Made by a program: the position numbers and the translations under genes
From: Oxytricha trifallax
Taxonomy: Eukaryota; Ciliophora; Spirotrichea; Sporadotrichida; Oxytrichidae
Direction of reading: 5' to 3'
Assembly (NCBI GenBank): GCA_000711775.1
Contig: ARYC01000304.1
Span: 62,001 to 126,000, forward strand
Length of the DNA stretch: 64,000 bases
The notes under the pieces: generated by a model
The model's database searches: none
Told to the model about the DNA's origin: nothing
Seen by the model: the letters and a program-made list of their open reading frames with translations, nothing else
Shown here: positions 48,201 to 57,800 of the stretch, piece by piece
Position numbering within the stretch: the first letter of the stretch is position 1
How the letters are laid out: every line of letters starts with the position of its first letter

Positions 48201-49066
48201 TAGCCTAGAATCAAATTCACACCCCTGATTGGATTATTTTATAAGGATAATTAAACCAGTCAATAGTTTTAAATATTTGCTCATTCATTAAAATTGTACC
48301 CCAATAATAATTAATTCTTAATCTATTGTTCTTAACTCCAATATTAGTTTATTATTTCATCTATTGGGTTTTACGATAAAGATGACACAGATATGATGAT
48401 AATAGACTTTGAACATAAGATGTCACATTTCAGGAATAAAAGCCAATTAGATCAATAGTAGATGAATCAAGGACGCCCTTAAAACGAAAGCTCCTTCTAA
48501 ATATACCCAACTTCAACCACCCTTGTCATGAATAATAGAAACCCCTAAAGCAACAAAAGTCAAATGGAAACTGTAAAAGATACAGATGAAGATTCTCAAC
48601 CACAGTTAAACAGTTTTGAGTGGACTCTCTCAAATGGCTACAAAATTCTTGAAGAAGCTCAGTAGAAAGCAAAAGACGAAATCAGCGCATTACATAAGAA
48701 AGCCACAGAGTAAAAATACATCAACTAAGTTAAATAAATTCAAGAATAAAACTATGATGGCGATGCAACACCACTTCCTCTGGGTGATTTCTTTGCCAGT
48801 TCAGGCTCGAACAATAATAATAATAATTTAACATCTAATGATTAAATGGAGTAGTAGAGAACTTCATCTGGAATGAATTTTAATAAGCAATATAGAGATA
48901 AAAGAGAGAAAATGATTCTGGAATCCTCTGAAGATGATAATACAAGCCAGAATAGTAATTTTTTTATATTACTAAAATTACTATCTAGTTTTTAATTATT
49001 TATAATAAAATTAAAAGTATTAGCAGCAGATCTAACACATCTCGTTTTTATGATAAAAAGTAATGA
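36285..49066 (+). CDS. large ion-channel-like membrane protein (interrupted by TBE copy 2)
   Basis: Starts MSRRNNSTTQRFATENFG at 36285. The cytoplasmic N-terminal half is helical and repeat-like (GPQDIFDEYLKASFEGDLDK; SVLNIITKNEIMVFIVK), compatible with degenerate ankyrin repeats of TRP-type channels. Membrane segments run from 39480 (INLILIKDFICATVIVAVFQ) to TISFFIIAIGYLCLMTTIFI, which is split by TBE2. After a 61-bp IES comes a pore-like loop (AYGYRNLLSTMREMIDYF) and a last helix (HIFLMNFLVAILTQVYEIM). The long C-terminal region is Gln/Asn-rich and includes a 20-nt intron near 47853 and a 556-bp IES at 46782-47337, ending ISSRSNTSRFYDKK, TGA 49064-49066. Pore and helix order suggest a TRP/polycystin-like cation channel; ion selectivity cannot be read. 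Several IES between 36370 and 39130 are evident but not all placed. Confidence 0.78.
40218..42131 (-). CDS. TBE2 57-kDa-class protein, disrupted by a nested element
   Basis: Kinase-like half reads LDGVILSYGFIALRLKKYEM, then HELGYFHRDFKPENGMLNL and VVIYFNRALR: the Asp of the DFN position is Tyr and the Leu of HRDLK is Phe, so the catalytic core has decayed. The zinc-finger half is interrupted by the 467-bp foldback at 41464-41930. The position matching the ATG of copy 1 is CTG (42129-42131), so the start codon is lost. A relic. Confidence 0.8.
41464..41930. mobile_element. 467-bp near-perfect palindromic foldback element nested in TBE2
   Basis: Arms of about 206 bp (41464-41669 and 41724-41930) are almost exact reverse complements around a ~54-bp loop. 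The end word GGATACCCCCATGTGCCTGG is followed by a second copy of CCCCCATGTGCCTGGAAT, so each arm starts with a tandem repeat. Target duplication CAATTTAT (8 bp) at 41456-41463 and 41931-41938. The near identity of the arms suggests a recent insertion. No coding capacity. Confidence 0.92.
42697..43453 (+). CDS. TBE2 22-kDa-class protein (frame-broken)
   Basis: Starts MESISTAMKRVEAQEM and keeps the frame through SFLKAILCDEKKAFKNN, then IPNYPEISVTNLYEDAM. A small deletion near 43090 (GTLRAISERS instead of GTLRESYLREI) breaks it, and further deletions near 43170 remove part of the region before SSK. The conserved tail is present out of frame with one TGA, ending near 43453. Confidence 0.75.
43460..44942 (-). 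CDS. TBE2 transposase, disrupted
   Basis: Homologous along its length to the transposases of copies 1 and 3. Start at 44942 (MRNRN-type N-terminus). A 415-bp foldback element (44437-44851) is inserted in the N-terminal part, and the frame is broken elsewhere (for example around 44300). Not functional. Confidence 0.8.
44437..44851. mobile_element. 415-bp foldback element with TA target duplication, nested in TBE2
   Basis: Ends TTGTAGAAATA / TATTTCTACAA; inverted similarity extends over most of each arm (about 200 bp, imperfect, for example AAAATCGTGGTAGTTAAAG against its near complement). TA flanks both sides (44435-44436, 44852-44853); copy 1 shows the empty site TATATTAATCCTTG. TA duplication points to a Tc1/mariner-type MITE, different in class from the 467-bp element with 8-bp repeats. 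Confidence 0.88.
45089..45149. other. 61-bp IES, pointer ATGCT
   Basis: ATGCT at 45084-45088 and 45145-45149, in phase. Joins TTIFIML to FKDAGTEDAYGYR in the channel gene, 38 bp downstream of the TBE2 insertion. Confidence 0.85.
46782..47337. other. 556-bp GC-richer IES, pointer AAGTTAAGAGTTT
   Basis: A 13-bp pointer (46769-46781 and 47325-47337) in the same codon phase joins EPMLSQEF to KSLVGDIMMMNKK in the channel gene. The inside from about 46853 to 47320 is far less AT-rich than any other IES here and contains words such as GGTCCCACAGCTGTTGGGAA and CCTAACCAGGTGTGGGAGA. One frame is open for ~120 codons through it, but reading stops at TGA near 47215. No known RNA or transposon recognised. 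Confidence 0.8.
47853..47872 (+). other. 20-nt intron
   Basis: GTAATAATGTTTAACATTAG. Removal joins KKIIPIKT to KFKPRPINDYRS in phase in the channel gene. Edges could shift by a few bases. Confidence 0.55.
48958..49019. other. 62-bp IES, pointer AGTA
   Basis: AGTA at 48954-48957 and 49016-49019, in phase; joins DDNTSQNS to ISSRSNTSRFYDKK, the C-terminus of the channel protein. Confidence 0.65.
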
Positions 49067-49236
49067 AGACAAAAATTCTACAATATAAATAATTTTCACA
49101 TTATAGCTATGCATTTATTCAAACATTTAAAAAAAATAAGCCAAAATAAATTTATTCGGTTATGTCATAATAATCTATGCTAATGTATAAGAATATAAAA
49201 TGAATAATAAATAAAAAAGTTTAAACCATTACAAGT

Positions 49237-49968
49237 TCAAATTCTATTGTTTCTTTTGATCTCAGCCTATTGCTGTTCTCTAAATCTCTACTCAGCTTGT
49301 TACTATTACTATCTTCTGTATTCATCCTAAACCCTTTGCCTCTCTTCCATCATTCTTTGATGTTATCTGGCTGCATTTTAACTGTTTTGTCTATATTAAT
49401 CGTTTAATTGTTCATTGTAATTATTTTAATTATGGTCATTATTGTAACTTCCAATTGAGGATGAGTTGTCTGAATTATCTTGTTTGCAAGTACATCCACA
49501 ATATCTCGCTATTTTATACACGATAAACAATACAATGCTGCCACCGATTATATAAAAAAATGGTGCTAATGTTTCAAGGATATTTAACTGGTAGCCATCT
49601 CTCCCACAAGTATCTATATCCACTTTATATGATTGTATTTAGTATGCCAAGACCACAAAATATATCATTATTAAAAGTGGGGAAACAAATGTGAGAAACG
49701 CCGTTAGCAACCTAGCACAAAAAGTCTCACAGTCTCTTGGTAAAAATATTCTACCCATACATATCATAGTAAAAGTGTGGTATAGTGCGATTAATGAACA
49801 ATAAGCTGAAAGGATTATCATGTTCAAAATGACCATCTCGATTTAGCTGCTGTTAGGACAATCTAGTTCAGGCACTTCATACAAGTAAGATTTTATCGAA
49901 AACGCAAGGAAAGTTACAAAAGCGCCCAGGACACAAAATAAGATACAAGAGTTTAACAGGCTCCCCAT
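49237..49968 (-). CDS. four-helix membrane protein, copy A (243 aa)
   Basis: Starts MGSLLNSCILFCVLGAFVTF at 49968 and ends at TGA 49237-49239. Four hydrophobic helices: LNSCILFCVLGAFVTFLAFS, VILNMIILSAYCSLIALYH, LLTAFLTFVSPLLIMIYFVV and TLAPFFYIIGGSIVLFIVY. Conserved features between helices are CMGRIFLPRDCETFCARLL and DTCGRDGYQLNI; the fourth helix is followed by CGCTCK, then a disordered Asn/Ser/Gln/Arg-rich tail. Both ends are predicted inside (odd Lys/Arg distribution; low certainty). No IES. It is convergent with the channel gene (170 bp between stops). Family not recognised; two paralogues lie at 55483 and 60890. Confidence 0.85.
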
Positions 49969-51036
49969 TTTTAATGATTAATATATAATAAAGAGATCCA
50001 AGTAGCTTTAAAATAAAAAAATGCATCATGTTAAATAATAATTATAAGAAAAAAGTTTTTTCTAACGCACTTCAAGTTTCTTAATTATCTTATTTGTTAA
50101 GTTTAAAATTTCATTATAATTTAAATTAGGAAAATTAACAGGTTTGTGATTAATCATTTTACTTTCTTACTATGATTGTATTTTTTATGCTTTTATTTTT
50201 ATTTGGAATGTAAAATATGAACTATATAAAATAATAAATTAATAATTTCTTAACATATTAAATTTATTTGATCAAAATTCAAATGTGTTGAAGTCTAGTT
50301 CTTTTAACATATTTTCAAGAAATTAAAAGTGTTTTATCTCCTTTTCCAGTCTGCTCTTTGTGATTTCAAGACAATACTTATAATGTGTGTGGAGTGGTGA
50401 TCTAATGCTTTTGATCATTTTTCTATAGAAACAATCAATAGCTTTTTCATCTTTTTTTATATTATTGCAATTAGTTGATTTCTATGCTTTTGCATTTAAG
50501 CTGCTGATTTGCTTAAGTCATGTTTGCAATTATTCACTGGGCATTGGTGCTATGATTATTCCATAATAATGAATTTTATTTATAATATATTTATTATTTA
50601 TTATTCTACATATTAATATAATTCTATGGAGAGTTTGAATATTCATTTTGATATTGAAATCCTAGACTCAATATTTTTAGTAATTTAATTAATTTTTTTT
50701 ATATTTATTAACACCATAATTTAATCTTTCACTTTATATCGAATTATAAATTATTTAGTTTATATGGCAAAAATTGATTAAATATGTATTTTTGTGATTA
50801 ATTATATTAATAAATTATAGAATTAGACATCAATTTCTAGATGAGATGATGAACTGTTTGAAGTATTATAATTAAGGTAAATCAAATGAATCTAACCTAA
50901 AATTATATATGATTAGCTTGATCTAATGATTAAATGACTCGATACAAATTAGTAAGGCATAAAAAACTTCATAAGAAACTTCGATAAGTCAACAAATATT
51001 TTTAGATTTTTATGGGATATCAAAATATGTGAGTAA
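49969..51036. other. AT-rich DNA upstream of copy A
   Basis: Homologous to 61613-62700 in unit C and in part to 56215-56655 in unit B. Contains a moderately conserved patch (CCTTTTCCAGTCTGCTCTT, then GGGCATTGGTG) near 50340-50550, kept in unit C; it may be a further MDS or control element, undecided. Confidence 0.4.
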
Positions 51037-51120
51037 AATCAAAACCCCAAAACCCCTTAATGAGGTTTATAAGTGCTTTGATTTGTAGGAAATTTGTTAG
51101 GGGTTGGGGTTATTAATTAA

Positions 51121-52380
51121 ATGCGAGACAAAAATAGCAAGCTTTTGGGGTCTATTTATGATGAAGAGTATATAGATTTAGTGTTTAAACTGCGATATGG
51201 ATGTGATATATACAGTGAATAAGTCAAACCAGTACTGAACTATAAGTCTATTGCACTGCTCTTAAAGCGAAGTCCATCAACTGTTCGATCCCACTGTCTT
51301 ATAGCAGTATAACTAAAGCAATAATAGCTGAATTCTATGCCTAAGAGGAAGTCAAAGTTTCTATAAAAGCATATTGATTATCTTATCAATGAGAAAACTT
51401 TAAAGTATTGGGCTCACTTCTCTTTAGACCAACGAGCTACTATGTTTCATCTCCAATTCCCTGAGTTGAAGATCTCTGCTTAGTCTATAGCCAACATCTA
51501 TAAACGAAATGGGATTTCTTACAAATGTGTGAATCGTATCAAGAGAGTGATTGATTTCACTCTGCCATTTTACAACAACAACTTAAATTATATTTATAAT
51601 TAATTGCAGAGAGCCAAATAGAATAATATTAAGTTTATACATCCTGACGAAGCTGTGTTTACATTCAACACTTTCATCTAAAAGTCTTGGTATAAGAGGC
51701 ATAGCAATATAGAAGTATATGACTAGAAAGTCAAGGTATAAACTATGGCAATTCTTGTAGGTATTAGCGAGGATGCTGGTTTAGAAACTAATGTTATTCA
51801 TCCTCGCTCTATTAAGACAGAGCAGTGTATTAAGTTCTTAGAGCAGCTGAGAGAGAAGTACTCTGAATAAGAGATTATATTATTCGTTGATAATCTTTCA
51901 GTTTATATGACAAAATAAACAAGGAAAAGTTATGAATAACTTAGAATAACACCAGTGTTCAACGTGCCTTATAGCCCATAGTTTAATGGAATTGAATTAT
52001 ACTGGGGTATACTAAAAGGTCATTATAAGAAACTGCTGCTATACCACTTGATGCATGACCTACCTATCGATACAGTAGACTTTATTAAAAGCTCAGCGAA
52101 GAGAGTAGATAATTTGTTGGCTTAAAAGTGTGCTAAAGAAGGGAGAGTGAATGTATATAAATAAGTTTGTAGTTAAGTTAATGAATATATAAGTCACATT
52201 TAAAATTCTTTAGAGGGAGCTGGCTTCTCTTTCTTTTCTTCTACTTCTTGCTTCCCTCCTCCTAAGTTTCTTCTCTTACTGCCAGCTCCAGCATCTATGT
52301 TCATTGACTCTGGAGGCTAAATATTTGAATAAAGTCTCTTGCTGACTTCATACTTTGTCTGCGACTTTCGCTCTCTGTGA
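51121..52380 (+). CDS. TBE3 transposase, uninterrupted, D,D,E motif
   Basis: MRDKNSKLLGSIYDEEYIDL from 51121 with no TGA until 52378-52380 (419 codons); family length would end near 52200, so the last ~60 codons may be read-through into the opposing 22-kDa gene. HTH-like region RSPSTVRSHCLIAVQ around residues 51-64. Catalytic acids: D176 (IHPDEAVFTF), D257 (ILFVDNLSVY), E292 (FNGIELYWGILKG); D257 to E292 spans 34 residues in between, as in IS630/Tc1 enzymes. This is the only transposase here that looks able to act. The 42-kDa transposase of Oxytricha TBEs is known to take part in somatic genome rearrangement. Confidence 0.93.
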
Positions 52381-52980
52381 AGCTTGCTCTATTCCTTCAT
52401 CAAGAAGATGCCAGTACCAGATTTTCTAATGAGTTAAGCTATAAATCTTACTTGAAATATAAGGGTGCTTCTGCAGCTCTGATAGATAGCTCTCACTTAT
52501 CTTGATCCCTTGTTTATCCTTATCTTCTAAAGAGATGCTGTATCTTTTCTTATGGGATTCTTGAATATTTTCTTTCAAGTAATCACTTTTAATTGTTGTC
52601 AGTATGCCAAAGAGATAGTTTCTTTCAGGTAGTTTAGTTGACAACTACTTCTTAGTAGGAAGGTACTGCGAAACATTAGGGTCATTCATAGCATCATCAT
52701 ATAAGTTAGTCAGTGAGATTTCTGGATAGTTTGGAATCTCTGCAAACTTTACATCTTAAGTTTTCAATGCTTTCCTCTCTTCGCAGAGTATCGCCCTTAG
52801 AAATGAAATGTTGGTACTTTCCATCGTTGGCAAGAACAAACCAACTACGTAATAAAGGTTATTTACAATGAGTTTATTACCTTGCTGCACCAGGTAGCGA
52901 TGCAAATCCTCCTTTCTTCTAAATCTTTGAATCAATTCTTGTGCTTGCACTCTTTTCATTGCATCATTCATTGACTCCAT
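52194..52980 (-). CDS. TBE3 22-kDa-class protein
   Basis: Starts MESMNDAMKRVQAQELIQRF at 52980; VGLFLPTMESTNISFLRAIL, PNYPEISLTNLYDDAMND and LPERNYLFGILTTIKSDYL follow in one frame to SSKIYSLTHQ. The conserved C-terminal part (SGTGIFLMKE, HRERKSQTKYEVSKRLY, SMNIDAGAGSKRRN, ending SKEFQM, TGA 52194-52196) is in another frame; in the first frame a TGA comes at 52348. No known domain; basic and possibly coiled. Faces the transposase tail to tail with overlapping frames. Confidence 0.8.
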
Positions 52981-53192
52981 CTTGTTTACAGATCTAAGAA
53001 ATGATATTCAAATTTAAGTTTATTGATTTCAATTATATACCTCTGTAAAACTTACTATTAAATATGGGCATCCTATAGGAGGTCAACCTCTAAGAAGGAT
53101 ATGGAGAAGGTTTTGAGAACTGGTTTCAAACTTGAGAGATTGATATCAATTTCTACTGTTATAGTTCCATATTTTTAAATTTAAATTGGTAC

Positions 53193-53333
53193 GTACTTAA
53201 TTAGGAGCAGCTCCTAAAATGCTAGTACTTAATTAGGAGCTTTAATTAATGCTAGTACTTAATTAGGAGCACCCTAATTTTAATCATAAAATGACAAAAT
53301 ACCTCCTAAAACAGTACGTACTTAATTAGGAGC
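53193..53333. promoter_or_regulatory. four copies of GTACTTAATTAGGAGC in the TBE3 divergent promoter
   Basis: Exact 16-bp word at 53193, 53225, 53255 and 53318, with inverted half-sites (GCTCCTAA, ACCTCCTAAA) between them. Lies between the divergent starts of the 22-kDa (52980, minus) and 57-kDa (53546, plus) genes. Copy 4 keeps only one degenerate copy at the same place. Confidence 0.75.
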
Positions 53334-53545
53334 ACCTCCTAAATTGGTACGTGCTATAATCAACTTATTATTGATAGTTAAAATGGTTACTTTCTCACCT
53401 ATATTTAGAGCTGGTTCGTCTCTTAGCACTCATATATCTTCTATAATACTCTTAAAACTTCCCTTGAAACTTGTAGGCTTGGAAAGCTCTCATATAAGCT
53501 CTCAGTTATAGAGGCAGTTTTATAATTTTAAATTCAAATTTAAAT

Positions 53546-54970
53546 ATGAGCGCTAACATTTTAAGAAAAACAACAACACTTCCATCAAACTAAATGAGAC
53601 TTACCTTGTGAGGATGAACTCTCATAAGAGAACTACCAGAGCTATCACTTGAGGTCTCTGTTATTAAAATAGAAATTAATAATAGAAAATAAATGGCAAA
53701 CAAGTGTGTGGGAGACAGAGAGGAGGAGAAAGGTATTAATGAAATTCCTATACAAACTGAAGAAGCTGAAGTCTATTTTTGTGAGCTATGTGAGAGAGAT
53801 TTTGCTCATAAATCAAGCTGGTACAGACATAAGAAAGAGCATAGAGAAGCCAAGCCCACTGTATACTTAAAGCATGATAAAATAGATGGAAAGTATGACT
53901 GCTTTGAGTGCCATAAGCAATACTCTCATACAAGAGACTTGAAGAAGCATCTATTAAAAGCTCACAAGAAAGACATAGAAATTGAAAAGCATGAAGTTGA
54001 GTTGAAACTTCTGAACAAAAGAAAATCGAGGGAAAATTCTAAAGTGGTTGTGCCTGAATAAGCAAGAGAGTTAGAGTACGTTAGGAAGGCACGCAACCAA
54101 CTAACCTCTGAAATAACAAAAATTATGATCAAGATTCAATACAAGAAAATACCGGTTCTTGCTTAAATTGACCTAGATACTTCTCTTTAAAGCTACCTAA
54201 TATTAGAAGACTCCTTTGATAAGAAAGTTATCAATGATCATCAATACGCATACAAGGTGTATCCCTTCAACTATCTCTTAAGTGATGATAAATATTAGAT
54301 GGAGTTTACAAATGAGTATCAAGTACTCACTCAAGCAAAGTTTAAAGAGTGTAGTTACTTAATCAAGCTAGATGCTGTTCTCCTTGCCAAGGATCATGTT
54401 GCTTTCAGACTCCCACTCTATGAAATGACTCTAAGAGATTTCATAACAGATCAAAGGAATCATAAGTAACTTGGATAAATAGCAACTCAGACCATACAAG
54501 GCATTAAAGAGCTTCACAAGTTAGGGTTTGTTCACAGAGATTTAAAGCCAGAAAATATTATGATAAACTTTTCTCCAGTAAGAGTAGCAATAATCGATTT
54601 CAACAGAGCCTAAAGAGTGGAAGTGTCAATGCTTGGAAGTGTAATGGGAACTCCATGATATTATCAGGAAAGGGAAGACTGGAGAGATGGTGACTTTAAG
54701 TGGGATGTGTGGGCTTTAATAGCAATAATAATAGAGTGCGAAATGCCTCGCAACGATTACTACTCTACAAGGTGCGAGAAAAATGCTAAGTAAAGAATCA
54801 ATTAGTTTATAGACAAAACCAGAGTATCTCAATCAATAAAACATATGGCAGAATCAATAATAATTAAACCAAACTCAAGATCAGACATATCAATAGAGTA
54901 GATAGAGTTGTGGTTAAGTAAGATAAACTTCAGACCTCTCCCACATGATCCTAAGGTGCATTTTGAGTGA
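53546..54970 (+). CDS. TBE3 57-kDa-class protein: two C2H2 fingers + kinase-like domain, one TGA
   Basis: By comparison with copy 4 the start is MSANILRKTTTLPSNQMRLT at 53546; a short deletion after it breaks the frame, and reading is clean from ATG 53693. Fingers: YFCELCERDFAHKSSWYRHK (C-X2-C-X12-H-X3-H) and YDCFECHKQYSHTRDLKKHL with H-X4-H, residues ~29-95 from 53693. The kinase-like half has HKLGFVHRDLKPENIMINF and AIIDFNRAQR (DFN). One premature TGA at 54656-54658 in the activation segment (GTP-stop-YYQERED; copy 4 has GTPGCYPERED). Otherwise open to TGA 54968-54970. Confidence 0.88.
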
Positions 54971-55089
54971 TTAAATTAAATACATTTACTATAAATTTCA
55001 CATTAAAACCTATTAATAACCCAAACCCTTAACAAATTCCCATCAAATCAAAGCACTTATAAACCTCATTAAGGGGTTTTGGGGTTTTT

Positions 55090-55319
55090 AATGATCAAAT
55101 GGAACAATAGAGAACTTCTTCTGGAAGGAATTTTAATAAGCAATATAGAGATAAAAGAGAGAAAATGATTCTGGAGTCTTCTGATGATGATAATAGAAGC
55201 CAGAATAATAATTTCTATATTACTATCATGTTTTTAATTATTTTTAATAAAATTAAATAGTATTAGCAGCAGATCTAACACATCTCGTTTTTATGATAAA
55301 AAGTAATGAGGACAGCAAT
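55090..55319 (+). pseudogene. duplicated 3' fragment of the channel gene (unit B)
   Basis: Matches the last two coding blocks of the channel gene, including the AGTA-region IES and the terminal SRSNTSRFYDKK plus TGA. It has no promoter or upstream coding sequence, only TBE3. Good preservation of the last block may reflect recent duplication. Confidence 0.7.
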
Positions 55320-55482
55320 TCTATTCTATAAATAATTTTCACATTATAGCTATGCATTTATTTAAACATTTAAAAAGATATAAGCCTATATCAATTAAGT
55401 GATTGAGCCCCTGTTGCTGGATTTAATAGTTCGATAAAAAATAAAATGAATAATAAATAAAAAAGTTTAAACCATTACAAGT

Positions 55483-56214
55483 TCAAATTCTATTGTTTCT
55501 TTTGATCTAAGCCTATTGCTGTTCTCTTAATCTCTACTCAGCTTATTACTGCTACTATCTTCTATAATTTTCTTAATCCTTTTGATGCTATTGCCTTTAT
55601 CTTTCGTGATCTCTGGCTAAATTTTCCCTATTTCTTTAATGTTCTTTTTCTTATTAATCATTAGGCTAATTGAAGTTTCCAGAGTCGTTGAAGTCCCTAG
55701 ATGGAAGTGGGTCGTATGAATAATCATCATCACTGCGACATCCACAACATTTAGCTATTTAATAAATGATAAACAATAAAACTAAGCCGCCAACATTATA
55801 TACAATTGGTTTCAATACTTTGATGATTTTTAATTGGTAGCCATCTTTTCCACACCTATCTAAATCTACTTTAAATGATTGTATGTAGCAAGCCAAAACC
55901 ACAAAATAGATCATGATTAAAACTGGGAGCAATATTGTTAAAAAGAAAGCAAGTAGTCTTTCACAAATGGTCTCAGAATTGCTTGGAACAAATATTCTAC
56001 CCATACATAAAACTGTGCATGTGTGGAACAATGAAACAAATGTACAAAGAGCAGACAAGATCACCATGTTTAAAATAACTATCTCAATTTAGCTGCTTTT
56101 ATCACAATCTAATTTAGGCACTTCTTATTCATAGGATATCACAGAGAACGCAAGGAAAGTTACAAAAGCACCCAGGACACAAATAAAGATACATGAGATT
56201 AAATGGTTCTCCAT
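55483..56214 (-). CDS. four-helix membrane protein, copy B (243 aa)
   Basis: Exactly the length of copy A. Starts MENHLISCIFICVLGAFVTF at 56214, TGA 55483-55485. Helices as in copy A (VILNMVILSALCTFVSLFH, LLAFFLTILLPVLIMIYFVV, IVYNVGGLVLLFIIYQ). Conserved motifs CMGRIFVPSNSETICERLL, DRCGKDGYQLKI, then CCGCRSDDDYSYD instead of CGCTCK, and an Arg/Gln-rich tail. The frame is intact despite clear divergence from copies A and C, which argues for selection. Family unknown. Confidence 0.88.
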
Positions 56215-56736
56215 TTTTAATAATTATATATAACTTTGATATCCATAAAAGATTTTAAAATAAAAAATGTATCAGGTTTATTTATAATGATTTAAAATAG
56301 GTTTTTATTAACGCACTTCATGTTTTTTAATTATAAATTTCGCTGAGTTTGAAATTTGATCATATTTTTATATATTATTAAAATTTACAAATTATTATTG
56401 CATTAAAGATAATCTTTGATTTTATTACTTTTTTTGCGTAAATATACTTTAAAGGTAAAAAATATGAAAATAATTTGATAATTCAAAGATTCATTAAAAA
56501 ATTAATTTATTAATATATTATAAATCAGAATATATTGAAGTAATGGCTAATTCTTTCAATTTGATCTCATGATTTTTTTATTTTACAAATATTATATCTC
56601 TTTTTTTAGTCTACTCTTAGTGATTTCAAGACTCCTCTCATAATGGGCTTGCAGTCAAAATCCCAAAACCCCTTAATGAGGTTTAGAAGTGCTTTGATTT
56701 TTAGGGAATTTGTTAGGGGTTGAGGTTATTAATTAA

Positions 56737-57800
56737 ATGCGAGACAAAAATTACAAGTTTTTGGGGTCTATTTATGATGAAGAATATATAGATTAAGTGT
56801 TTAAACTGCATTATAGATGTTATATATATACAGTGAATAAATAAAACCAGTACTGAACTATAAGTCTATTGCACTGCTCTTAAAGCGTAGTCCATCAACT
56901 GTTCGCTCTCACTGCTTGAAAGCTGTATAATTAAAGCAATAATAGCCTAATTCTTAGCCTAAGAGGAATCCAAGGTTTCTATAGAAGCATATTGACTATC
57001 TTATCAATGAAAAAACCTAGAAGTATTGGGCTCACTTCTCTTTCTCAACCAATGAGCTACTATGTTTCACCGCCAATTCCCTGAGTTGAAGATCTCTGCT
57101 TAGTCTATACCCAACATCTATAAACGAAATGGTATCTCTTACAAATGTGTGAATCGTATCAAGAGAGTAATTGATTTCACTCTGCCATTTTACAACAATA
57201 ACCTAAATTATATTTATAATTAAATGCAGAGAGCCTAATAGAATAATATTAAGTTTATAATGCTGACGAGGCTGTGTTTACTTTCAACTCTTTCATTTAG
57301 AAGTCTTCGTATAAGAGGCATAGTAATATAAAAGTATATGATTAAAAAGTCAAGGTATAAAAATGTCAATTCTTGGAGGTATTAACGAGGATTCTGGTTT
57401 AGAAACTAATGTTAATCATCCTCGCTCTATTAAGACAGAGCATTATATAAAGTTCTTAGAACATTTGAGAGAGAAGTACCCTGAATAAGAGATTGTACTG
57501 TTTATTGATAATCTTTCTGTTCATAAGACTAAAGAAACAAGGAAGGACGCCAGTCTTCAACGTGCCTGATAGCCCATATTTTAATGGAATTGAATTATAC
57601 TAGGGTATATTAAAAGGTCATTACAAAAAAATGCTGCTGTACCACTTGATGCATGACCTACCTATCGATACAATGGCCTTTATAAAAAGTTCAGCTAAGA
57701 GAATTGATAATTAATTGGCATAAAAGTGTGCTAAAGAAGGGAGAGTGAATGTATATAAATAAGTTTTGTAGTCAAGTTAATGAATATATAAGTCACATTT
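56737..57800 (+). CDS. TBE4 transposase, broken
   Basis: Starts MRDKNYKFLGSIYDEEYID and follows copy 3, but small indels (near 56825, 57025, 57258, 57360 and around 57535) put it out of frame repeatedly. The motif regions are still recognisable (FIDNLSVHKT; PYF/FNGIELY around 57590). Dead copy. Confidence 0.85.

Larger units (their letters stand above)
48839..51039. repeat. tandem unit A: channel 3' end + four-helix protein gene
   Basis: First and presumably original unit. Shared with unit B from AATGATTAAATGGAGTAG (48839) onward and with unit C from AATAGTAATT (48953) onward. Includes the last channel MDS, the conserved block from AGCAGCAGATCTAACACATC (49023) to about 49130, the membrane gene 49237-49968 and about 1 kb of AT-rich downstream DNA ending at TBE3. 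Confidence 0.85.
51040..55089 (+). mobile_element. TBE transposon, copy 3 (4,050 bp), best preserved
   Basis: Ends CAAAACCCCAAAACCCCTTA and its complement (last base T instead of G), flanked by AAT at 51037-51039 and 55090-55092. Opposite orientation to copies 1, 2 and 5, and a different subfamily shared with copy 4 (different 57-kDa N-terminus, ATGCGAGAC transposase start). Transposase (plus), 22-kDa (minus), 57-kDa (plus). Confidence 0.95.
55090..56655. repeat. tandem unit B
   Basis: Begins directly at the right target repeat of TBE3 with AATGATCAAATGGAACAATA, the homologue of 48839. Contains a fragment of the channel C-terminus (FNKQYRDKREKMILESSDDD, then SSRSNTSRFYDKKQ with TGA) and the second membrane gene; cut on the right by TBE4 at a point matching about 50395 of unit A. 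Confidence 0.88.

Noticed and set aside
51040-51070. C4A4 repeats could be taken for real chromosome ends or assembly joins
   Set aside because: They occur in inverted pairs about 4 kb apart with short target duplications and transposon genes between, so they are TBE termini.
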